Below, one piece after another: positions 1 to 6,248 of a stretch of DNA of 29,121 bases. This DNA comes from JBIOJM01 sp044450785. GTDB taxonomy: Bacteria; Planctomycetota; Planctomycetia; Isosphaerales; Isosphaeraceae. The stretch spans positions 1-29,121 of the forward strand of contig JBIOJM010000094.1 in NCBI GenBank assembly GCA_044450785.1, read 5' to 3'. Both the position numbers and the translations under genes were made by a program. Below the pieces are notes generated by a model. It was not told where the DNA came from, ran no database searches, and worked only from the letters and a program-made list of their open reading frames with translations. Numbering within the stretch: position 1 is the first letter of the stretch; every line of letters starts with the position of its first letter.

Positions 1-38
1 CCCCCCCCCCCCCGCCCCCCCCCCCCCCCACGGGGGGG
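1..38. repeat. poly-C/poly-G low-complexity edge
   Basis: The first 29 bases are C except for a single G. They are followed by A, C and then seven G. This is unlike the rest of the window and sits exactly at its end, so a contig-end or homopolymer assembly artefact is more likely than biology. Confidence 0.8.
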
Positions 39-440
39 AATGGACGAGGGGTGCTCGCCGGGGAAGGCGCGCAACAAAACCGCGATGGATGCGGCGCCTC
101 CGCGAGACCAACTTTTCATCAGCCCAGGCGCACCCTGGGTACTCAAAACGGCACACCATCAGTACCCCGACGGGGTTCCACATGGTGTCGCGTGTCGTCG
201 CCCCCGACGTGATTCGTTGTGGCTGCAATGTGGAACCCCATTGGGGTTCGATGTTGACAAAAGGAAAATGAACTGAACGGTTGTTCCTATCCTCCCAGGG
301 TGCGCTTCGCGACCCTGGGCTATGACGTACAACGCCTGCGGCGTATTGAATCCGCCGTTGCCAAAGAACCGACCGCCACCCAAGGCAACCTGTTTGAGAT
401 CACCACGGTCCGCCCCCTCACCCCATCCCTCTCCCCACAA
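39..440. other. non-coding, palindrome-rich left flank
   Basis: I see no credible gene here. The short open frames are low quality, lack family resemblance and overlap one another on both strands. The segment holds several perfect hairpins. CCCAGG/CCTGGG pairs at 123-128 and 134-139. GAACCCCA/TGGGGTTC pairs at 233-240 and 242-249. CCCAGGGT/ACCCTGGG pairs at 294-301 and 312-319. The text around the first and third hairpins is related in inverted orientation (both contain a CCAGG-TGCGC-type core), which suggests copies of a REP-like intergenic repeat. The end of the segment, about 403-440, is the left part of a GC-rich palindromic repeat now split by the adjacent insertion sequence. Confidence 0.55.
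294..319. repeat. REP-like hairpin
   Basis: There is a perfect 8-bp stem, CCCAGGGT (294-301) with ACCCTGGG (312-319), and a 10-nt loop. A related, inverted copy of the motif lies at 123-139. It is followed by no T-run, so a repeat is likelier than a terminator. Confidence 0.5.
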
Positions 441-459
441 GGCAGCGATTTTTTGGGCT
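441..459 (+). repeat. IS terminal inverted repeat (transposase 3' side)
   Basis: Nineteen bases exactly complementary to 2512-2530. The transposase stop codon lies only 15 bases inside this end, as is usual for compact insertion sequences. Confidence 0.93.
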
Positions 460-473
460 CTGTTTATTTGACA

Positions 474-1883
474 TCAGCGGAAGCGGTAGTCGACCATGAA
501 CCCGTAGAGCCAAGGGACCCGCGGGTCGATCTTCTCTGCCCGCAGCTTCGCCGGCAAGTCCTCGTAGTGCTCTCGCAGCCGGTCCGCATGGGGGGCGTTG
601 TAGTACGTCACGATGATGGTATCGCCGTCGACCCGCACGTCCCCCTCCAGCCCCTCGAAGTAGGCCGTGGCCATGTGCCTGGCGTCCCAGTTCGTCGCGG
701 ACGGGGCCAGCCGCTTGCGGATCTGAGCGATCGCCGCCTGGGCGATCAGCGCCATCGTCATCTGTCCGTAGCGGATGTTGAGGTTGCACGTCCCCGCGCG
801 ATCCCAGCCCAGCGCCTGGTGAGCGTTGAAGAACTCCTCCACGTGCCATCGCTTGGGGAAATCCCCGGCCAGCTCCTCAACCTCGTCGCCGTCGCGGGTC
901 GCGAGGAAGGCGTTGAAGCGGTACTCCTCTGGCCGCTCCCCTTGCCGCTGGACGTACTGGTAGAACGGCCCGGCTTGGCTGTCCCGGGGGGTGTACTCCA
1001 GCTTTGCGGTCGCATAGCCCGCCCACCGCGGCCGGAACAGCCCCGGCGGCAGCGCCGCCAGCCGGGCGAGCAGCGCGGGCCGGTTGTGCATCGGCACCAA
1101 CAGGTCGAACCTCGTCCCGGTCTTGACCCTGTCCATGAGCTCGACGCTGAAATGCTCCGCGTCGGCCAGGACCAGCGACGCCCCGGCCTCGGGATTGAGG
1201 ATTTCGCCGGCCAGCTTTAGCAACTCCTCAGCCGCGGACGCGGCCGTGCGCGCTGAGGTGCCGGTGGTGAAGCAGACCGGCTGGCCGGTATCGACGTCAA
1301 GGGCGAAGAAGGTCTGGGCCGTCTTGACGGCCCGCTCCCGGGCATCCTTACGGTGGGGCCGCATGTGCCGCTTGGTGTAGCTGCGCACGCGATGGGGATC
1401 GATGGCCAGCAGCCGGCCTTGGAAGTGGCCCGAGGCGCGGCGGATCTTGCCGAGGGCTACCTGGAGGTCGAGGCTCTCGGCGACCGTACGGGCCCCGAGC
1501 AGTTCGTGGACGGCCATGTCGCTGGCGAGGAACGGCAGGCCGTTGGCCAGCTCGAAGATCCGCTGGTTCAAGGTGCGGCGGTGCCGCAACCCGGTGCGAC
1601 ACAGCGCCGCCTCATGAATCAGTTGCAACGCCAGGCGTGGTCCCACACTCTTGGGGCTTTGTCCCGTCCAGCCGCACACCAAGTCCCAGGCCCCCAAGCG
1701 GAGCAATTCCGGGACGAGTAGCCAGACGCCGGCCAGGTTTCCCATAACCTTGTCGGCGAGGAATTGTCGCACCCCATTCTCGATGCTCCGTGGATCACAC
1801 GGGACGGGCTTGGTGCGCTTCTGGGTCGTTCGGACTTCGATGGTCTGCTCAGAGCCCGGGCGGTAGCGATAGAGTTTTTTTTT
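474..1883 (-). CDS. IS transposase, catalytic part (downstream frame)
   Basis: This frame carries the DDE catalytic domain of the transposase. Plausible catalytic residues are the Asp in LLAIDPHRVRSY, the Asp in SLVLADAEHF and the Glu in KRWHVEEFFNAHQ, in the order and spacing expected of an IS4-like RNase H-fold transposase. The frame is open as far as 2222, but upstream of the A9 run at 1875-1883 its translation is Ser/Arg-rich nonsense, because the real N-terminus lies in another frame. I therefore begin it at the A9 run. Joining the frames requires skipping one A, giving ...YGLQKK-LYRYRPG.... Either the run has gained one base and the gene is inactive, or slippage on A9 makes the full protein. 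The protein would cut and join DNA at the terminal inverted repeats. Confidence 0.85.
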   Translation of the reverse strand, partial: KKKLYRYRPGSEQTIEVRTTQKRTKPVPCDPRSIENGVRQFLADKVMGNLAGVWLLVPELLRLGAWDLVCGWTGQSPKSVGPRLALQLIHEAALCRTGLRHRRTLNQRIFELANGLPFLASDMAVHELLGARTVAESLDLQVALGKIRRASGHFQGRLLAIDPHRVRSYTKRHMRPHRKDARERAVKTAQTFFALDVDTGQPVCFTTGTSARTAASAAEELLKLAGEILNPEAGASLVLADAEHFSVELMDRVKTGTRFDLLVPMHNRPALLARLAALPPGLFRPRWAGYATAKLEYTPRDSQAGPFYQYVQRQGERPEEYRFNAFLATRDGDEVEELAGDFPKRWHVEEFFNAHQALGWDRAGTCNLNIRYGQMTMALIAQAAIAQIRKRLAPSATNWDARHMATAYFEGLEGDVRVDGDTIIVTYYNAPHADRLREHYEDLPAKLRAEKIDPRVPWLYGFMVDYRFR

Positions 1884-2334
1884 GAAGACCGTACTCCTCG
1901 ATGACGCGGACGACACTACGAACGCTGACCGGGAAGCCTGCCTGGCGGAGTTTCTGCGCGATGACATCGACCGTGGCGTCCGGATCGAGGAAGCGGTGGC
2001 GGATGACCTGGCGAACGACCTCGTCGGTGCGGACATAGTTGCGTTTGGGGCCGGGCTTGTGGCCTTGGAGTCCTGCACTTCCCTGCTCACGGTAGAGTTT
2101 GAGCAACTGAAAATATCTCTGCTTGCTGAGCTCGAGCTTCTCGGCGGCCTTGGCGGCGACGAGCCCTTCGCATTGACCTTCGATGAGCATGGCCAACCGG
2201 GAGACGACCAGGTCGTCGGCAAAAACGGGGAGTTCTCCGGCGGGGCCTACGATGCGGCAGGCAGGGATGTCGAACTGCACGGCTTGGTTCTCCGATAGAG
2301 GGGTGGGGAGAGAAGCGGGTTTGGCAGTTGGCAC
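1849..2334 (-). CDS. IS transposase, N-terminal helix-turn-helix part (upstream frame)
   Basis: 161 codons starting at ATG 2334. Residues about 35-80 (DLVVSRLAMLIEG, AAEKLELSKQRYFQLLKLYREQG) look like a helix-turn-helix. They are followed by GLQGHKPGPKRNY and a second helical segment (VIAQKLRQAGFPVSVRSVVRVIEEYG), typical of the DNA-binding head of transposases. At QKK the frame enters the A9 run and, without a frame change, terminates 11 codons later (TLSLPPGL). The catalytic domain continues in the +1 frame. Unslipped translation would give a short DNA-binding protein that could act as a transposition regulator, as in other two-frame insertion sequences; this last point is inference. Confidence 0.8.
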   Translation of the reverse strand: MPTAKPASLPTPLSENQAVQFDIPACRIVGPAGELPVFADDLVVSRLAMLIEGQCEGLVAAKAAEKLELSKQRYFQLLKLYREQGSAGLQGHKPGPKRNYVRTDEVVRQVIRHRFLDPDATVDVIAQKLRQAGFPVSVRSVVRVIEEYGLQKKTLSLPPGL

Positions 2335-2365
2335 CCTTGAAAGGATAACAGAAGGGGGCGGCTTG

Positions 2366-2450
2366 GTCTAATAGATTGTGGCGTATTTTTCTCGTCTAAT
2401 GGGATTATAGGCTGGATATACAGCATAGATAACGCCATAAACTATTAGAC
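2366..2450. repeat. internal inverted repeat in the IS leader
   Basis: GTCTAATAG at 2366-2374 is matched by CTATTAGAC at 2442-2450. The pairing extends inward through GTGGCGT/ACGCCAT, so about 17 of 19 positions are complementary, with a loop of roughly 45 nt. A further GTCTAAT copy lies at 2394-2400. It could be an operator, a transposase-binding subterminal site, or an RNA structure in the transposase leader. Confidence 0.55.
2404..2432 (-). promoter_or_regulatory. candidate sigma70-type promoter of the transposase
   Basis: On the minus strand there is a perfect TATAAT (complement of 2404-2409). A weak -35-like TTATCT (complement of 2427-2432) lies 17 nt upstream. It points into the transposase, whose ATG is about 70 bp downstream. 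The promoter lies between the arms of the 2366-2450 inverted repeat, which may matter for its control. The -35 match is only partial. Confidence 0.4.
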
Positions 2451-2511
2451 TCAGTTGGCGCGAAGAAACGGCGCGGTGGCCCGCCGCGCCGCTGAACCTA
2501 ATAATCAATTA

Positions 2512-2530
2512 AGCCCAAAAAATCGCTGCC
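2512..2530 (-). repeat. IS terminal inverted repeat (transposase 5' side)
   Basis: Exact reverse complement of 441-459. Between it and the transposase start lies about 180 bp of relatively AT-rich non-coding DNA containing a promoter-like sequence and a further inverted repeat. Confidence 0.93.
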
Positions 2531-2660
2531 ACAAGGGGCGAGGGCGACAAGTTTACCCCTTCGCCCCGCCAGGTCAGGAAGCCGCGGGCTCCCTCGTCTT
2601 ACCCTCGCCCCGGCGGGGAGAGGGTGGCCGAAGGCCGGGTGAGGGGGTCCGGGCGGTGGT
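2531..2660. repeat. GC-rich intergenic palindromic repeat, split by the IS
   Basis: The arm GGTGAGGGGGTCCGGGCGGTGGT at about 2638-2660 (given in part) is largely complementary to the sequence at about 403-422 on the other side of the insertion sequence (ACCACGGTCCGCCCCCTCACC type). Inside lies a strong hairpin at 2601-2625, ACCCTCGCCCCG against CGGGGAGAGGGT with one mismatch. Removing the IS and one target copy restores CTCTCCCC-ACAAGGGGCGAGG, a typical intergenic bacterial repeat. I see no gene between 2531 and 2809. Confidence 0.6.
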
Positions 2661-2809
2661 CTTTAGCGAGGAGTCTCGAAACCCATCGTTGATCCTGGCG
2701 AACGTCCATCAAGCACCTCATCGTCTCTTGCGGTTTTCGGCGGTTTTCGTCAGTTTGAAGAGCGGCTGAGCGCGGTCAGGTCATCGCCGGTCGACGGAGG
2801 CCAGTCTTC

Positions 2810-4108
2810 ATGCATCGCTCAACGTGGAAGTGGGTGTGGATTGCCCTTCTTGTTTCGTCAGGCCCGGTCCACGGGCAGGCCACGCAGTCCGTCGAGGTCC
2901 CGATCGGAAAAGCGGGCGAGGTCCAGGTCGCGGAGATCGTCTCGCGGCTGGGCCTGGCGAGCGGCGCTCGATTCGAGCAGCCCGCGTCCAGCCTCACCTT
3001 ATCGACTCAGGGACTGGCGCGTTCGCTGACCAAGACGTTGCTTTCCGAGAGCTTGGGCCCCGAAGTCACGATCGCGTTCCGGCCCGGCGCGATGGTCATG
3101 ACGGTCGACGGCCGGATCCTCACGCCCGAGCGACGCGAGGAATGGCTGCGCCGGCTCCGCGATCTTTCCGAGCGAGCCAGTGAGGCGTCCCGCCGCCGCC
3201 AATCTTACGGAATGCATGCCTTGAAATCGTTCAGGCCCAACGACCCCGAGCGGCCGACGGTCTGCCTGGTCCACGGCCTGAATTCGTCGTCCGGCGGGTT
3301 CGTCCACATGATCCCCTGGCTCGAGGAGGCGGGCTACGGCATCGTGGTTTACGACTTCCCCTTCAATCGGAGCCTGGAAGAGTCGTGCGCCGTCTTCGCG
3401 CGTGACTGGGCCGCGTTCCGGCGCCAGGTAGAGGACAGGCGCCCCTGGTTGATCGTGGCCCACTCGATGGGTGCGCTGCTGGCGAGGTCGCTGGTTGAGG
3501 ACGACGCGACCTGGGCGCGCGACGTCTCGTCGCTGGTCCTGATCGCGCCGGTCAATCAAGGGTCGCACCTGGCGAAGGTGCAGACTCTGGTCCAGATCTC
3601 GAACGGCCTCAAGGCGATCAATGGCAAGAATACCACCAAGGCCATGCTGAGCCTTTCCGACGGACTCGGCCAGGCCGCCGAGGACATGCTGCCGGGAAGC
3701 GCCTTCTTGAAGGGGCTCAATCGCCGCCCGCTCCGCCGGGGCATTCCCTATCACATCCTGGCCGGCGACCGTGGCTTCCTGACGCAAGAGGGCAGAGCCC
3801 AGCTCGAGGCCCGCATCGATCTCGTGATCCGTAATGCCGGCATCTTCGGCCGCGTGACCAAGCTGGCCATGGCCGACATGCCGGTCCTGCTCGACGAGCT
3901 GACCGACGGCACCGGCGACGGCTGCGTTGCCGTCCAACGAACAAGGCTCGATGGCGTCGCCGACCACGTCACGATCCACGCCAATCACGCCGAGCTCATC
4001 CGCGCCCCCCTGCTCTTTGCCGACCCGGGGCCGGTCGCCTGCATGCCGTACGTTCTGCGCTGGCTCAAGGGCGATCGGGAGCAAAATGGCAGAGACCGGG
4101 CGCGATGA
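2810..4108 (+). CDS. secreted alpha/beta hydrolase (lipase-like)
   Basis: 432 residues. The N-terminus (MHRSTWKWVWIALLVSSGPVHGQA) is a signal peptide ending near residue 23, so the enzyme probably acts outside the cytoplasm. About 120 residues of unknown function follow. An alpha/beta-hydrolase core then starts with PTVCLVHGLNSSSGGF, whose HG supplies the oxyanion-hole region. The nucleophile elbow is AHSMG with Ser219. The late NHAEL segment places a candidate catalytic His at 393. The acid residue is probably in the DGTGDGCVAV region, but I cannot fix it. The family includes lipases and esterases; the substrate cannot be read from the sequence. The ATG start has GGAGG nine bases upstream. 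The gene ends 30 bp from a convergent small gene. Confidence 0.85.
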   Translation: MHRSTWKWVWIALLVSSGPVHGQATQSVEVPIGKAGEVQVAEIVSRLGLASGARFEQPASSLTLSTQGLARSLTKTLLSESLGPEVTIAFRPGAMVMTVDGRILTPERREEWLRRLRDLSERASEASRRRQSYGMHALKSFRPNDPERPTVCLVHGLNSSSGGFVHMIPWLEEAGYGIVVYDFPFNRSLEESCAVFARDWAAFRRQVEDRRPWLIVAHSMGALLARSLVEDDATWARDVSSLVLIAPVNQGSHLAKVQTLVQISNGLKAINGKNTTKAMLSLSDGLGQAAEDMLPGSAFLKGLNRRPLRRGIPYHILAGDRGFLTQEGRAQLEARIDLVIRNAGIFGRVTKLAMADMPVLLDELTDGTGDGCVAVQRTRLDGVADHVTIHANHAELIRAPLLFADPGPVACMPYVLRWLKGDREQNGRDRAR

Positions 4109-4138
4109 TGGGCATCAAGGCATCCGGGCGGCCGGAAT

Positions 4139-4474
4139 CTAGACGTCACGGAATTCTTCCCAGTCCAGCTCATCCGGCATTTCCGGTCCTATGCCCCGCA
4201 CGACGAATTCGTCGCGGTTCAGCCCTTGGCGGAGGCAGCGCTGGTAGAGTTCTCGTTGTGAGCGTCCCACCCCGAGTTGTCGGTCGCCGCTGTAGGCAAC
4301 CCACTTGCCTCCGTGCTCCTTGAGCAGTTGAGGCAGGTCGCGGTGAAACACCTCCTGGCCGCGTTGGATCAGCGGAGGTACCTCCCGATCGACCCACGAG
4401 GAAGCTTCGTCGTTTTGTGAGCACGATTCATCCTTGATCGGATGACCTGGATCGAGTGGCGAGATCGAGGACAT
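4139..4474 (-). CDS. small DUF5678-like protein
   Basis: A small acidic protein of about 111 residues if started at ATG 4474. The frame stays open to ATG 4525 or 4615, but those upstream residues look less like coding sequence. The conserved part is the C-terminal half: HRDLPQLLKEHGGKWVAYSG, DRQLGVGRSQRELYQRCL and RDEFVVRGIGPE. This reads like the short DUF5678 domain, common as stand-alone proteins in planctomycetes and cyanobacteria and of unknown function. No clear ribosome binding site decides the start. It is convergent with the hydrolase and divergent from the peptide transporter. Confidence 0.65.
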   Translation of the reverse strand: MSSISPLDPGHPIKDESCSQNDEASSWVDREVPPLIQRGQEVFHRDLPQLLKEHGGKWVAYSGDRQLGVGRSQRELYQRCLRQGLNRDEFVVRGIGPEMPDELDWEEFRDV

Positions 4475-4683
4475 GAGCCTGATCCTGGCGAGGGCTGAAG
4501 CGGAGAAAAGGAAACCTGCATCCATTATGGGAGATCGCTCCGAATCGAGCAAGCTGGCGTGGGGCACTCTGAAAAGTCCACGCCATGAGAACGGCAGGGT
4601 CTTGGGATTTGGCACGGCTTCCGTTAATCTGTTTCGACGCCGGGACGCGTTTCGCGTCGCAAGCGCCGCCGAGGAAGCCCTCC

Positions 4684-6222
4684 ATGTCTCAGATAGTCGA
4701 GTCGATGAAAAACGAAATGTCCTCCGTTGACAAAGGCGCGGATGGTCACCCGCCTGGGCTTTATGTCCTGTTCACGACCGAGATGTGGGAACGCTTCAGC
4801 TTCTACGGCATGCGGGCCCTCCTGGTCCTTTATCTGACGAAAGCGATCGGTCTCGAGCGACCCGACGCCTTGAACATCTATGCGATTTATACCGGCCTGA
4901 TCTACTTGACTCCATTGATCGGCGGCCGGTTGGCGGATCGCTACCTCGGCCAGCGGAAGGCGGTGTTCATCGGGGGGATCCTGATGGCATTGGGCCAGTT
5001 CGCCCTGACCCAGCGAGAGCTGCTCCATCTCGGTCTGGGCCTGCTGATCGTCGGCAACGGGTTCTTCAAGCCGAACATCTCGACCATGGTCGGCACGCTC
5101 TACCCGCAAGGCGACCACAGGCGTGACGGGGCCTACACGATCTTCTACATGGGGATCAACCTGGGTGCATTCCTGGCACCTCTTGTGTGTGGCCCGCTCG
5201 GCGAGCGGATCGGCTGGGGTTACGGCTTCGCCGCCGCCGGAATCGGCATGACCTTGGGAATTCTGACATTCGTCTTCACCCAGCGAATGCTTCAGGGCAG
5301 CGGGCTCCCTCCCGGCCGGGAGGTCACACCGCATGCCCGGCTCAACCCGCGCGACTGGGTTGAAATCCTTGTGATGGCGATGGGCATCGCGGGGCTCGTC
5401 TTCGCCGCCCTCCAGTCGTGGGTCTATCTGCAGCCGGTTTGGTCTCCCGCCTGGCTGACGAATTCCGCCGCGGCAGTCGCCTACAAGGGAGCCGTCCTCG
5501 TCGGCATCCTGATGCTCTTCCTTTACGCAACCGAGCCCCCGAAGAGTGCGGACCAGGATGCCGCGGCCCACGAGCCGTTCACCGCGGTGGACTGGCAGCG
5601 GATCGCCGTGATCGTGATCATCAGCCTCTTCTCGATCGTGTTCTGGATGGGCTTCGAGCAATCGGGCGGAACGCTCAACCTCTTCGCCGACAAGCTGACG
5701 AACCGGACCATCTTCGGCTATGACATCCCGGCCTCCGTCTTCCAGGCGATCAACCCGGTCTTCATCATCGTGCTGGCCCCCGTGTTCGCGACCCTCTGGA
5801 CTTACCTGGCTCGCCGCCGCTTCCCGCTCCCCTCGGTGACGAAGCAAGGGCTGGGCCTGAGTCTGCTCGGGCTCGCGTTCGTCGTCATGTACTTCGCGAG
5901 CGAGGGGGCCAAGACCGGCCCCGTGTCACCCCTCTGGCTGATCACCGTCTACTTCATCTTCACGATCGCCGAGCTGTTCGTTTCCCCGATCGGCTTGTCA
6001 CTGGTCAACAAGTTAGCGCACCCGCGGGTGGCTAGTTTGATGATGGCCTGCTGGTTCCTCTGCACGGCGGCCGCCAACTACCTCGCCGGCATCATGGAGC
6101 ATACCCTGGAGCCGTACCACCTGAACCTCTGGGCCTTCCTGGGCGTCATGGCCCTGGTGCCCGGCTTGCTTCTGCTGGCCCTGACCCCGGTCCTGGTCAA
6201 GATGTCCCATGGCAAAGTCTAG
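4684..6222 (+). CDS. POT/PTR-family proton-dependent di-/tripeptide transporter
   Basis: 512 residues from ATG 4684, with GAGGAAG just upstream. The frame is open from 4585, but the extra residues are not family-like. POT hallmarks are clear: the proton-coupling motif ExxERFxxYG (EMWERFSFYG) near the start of helix 1, GGRLADRYLGQRKAV in the loop after helix 2, and the PTR2 signature FYMGINLGAFLAP. About 12-14 hydrophobic segments follow, with a GFEQSGGTLNLFADK segment characteristic of the family's second half. Such proteins import di- and tripeptides across the inner membrane using the proton gradient. The next gene, 26 bp downstream on the same strand, is an exported peptidase, so the pair probably releases and takes up peptides. 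Confidence 0.93.
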   Translation: MSQIVESMKNEMSSVDKGADGHPPGLYVLFTTEMWERFSFYGMRALLVLYLTKAIGLERPDALNIYAIYTGLIYLTPLIGGRLADRYLGQRKAVFIGGILMALGQFALTQRELLHLGLGLLIVGNGFFKPNISTMVGTLYPQGDHRRDGAYTIFYMGINLGAFLAPLVCGPLGERIGWGYGFAAAGIGMTLGILTFVFTQRMLQGSGLPPGREVTPHARLNPRDWVEILVMAMGIAGLVFAALQSWVYLQPVWSPAWLTNSAAAVAYKGAVLVGILMLFLYATEPPKSADQDAAAHEPFTAVDWQRIAVIVIISLFSIVFWMGFEQSGGTLNLFADKLTNRTIFGYDIPASVFQAINPVFIIVLAPVFATLWTYLARRRFPLPSVTKQGLGLSLLGLAFVVMYFASEGAKTGPVSPLWLITVYFIFTIAELFVSPIGLSLVNKLAHPRVASLMMACWFLCTAAANYLAGIMEHTLEPYHLNLWAFLGVMALVPGLLLLALTPVLVKMSHGKV

Positions 6223-6248
6223 ACGGCGTTAGACGGGAGATTGTCATC

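Larger units (their letters stand above)
441..2530 (-). mobile_element. complete insertion sequence with a DDE transposase
   Basis: The element is bounded by perfect 19-bp inverted repeats, GGCAGCGATTTTTTGGGCT at 441-459 and its exact reverse complement at 2512-2530. It is flanked by the direct repeat CCACAAGG at 435-442 and 2529-2536. Because this repeat overlaps the inverted-repeat ends, the duplication could be 4 bp (ACAA, element 441-2530), 6 bp, or 8 bp (element 443-2528). About 2.09 kb long, it encodes one transposase on the minus strand split into two frames. The perfect ends and intact target repeat suggest recent insertion. I could not assign an IS family with certainty; the protein has a helix-turn-helix N-terminus and an IS4-like DDE core. 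Confidence 0.93.

Noticed and set aside
300..1220. 306-codon open frame on the plus strand
   Set aside because: It crosses the IS end and runs antisense to the transposase, so it cannot be an ancestral gene.
1884..2222. upstream extension of the transposase catalytic frame
   Set aside because: Its Ser/Arg-rich translation is the out-of-frame reading of the HTH region; the real N-terminus lies in the other frame.
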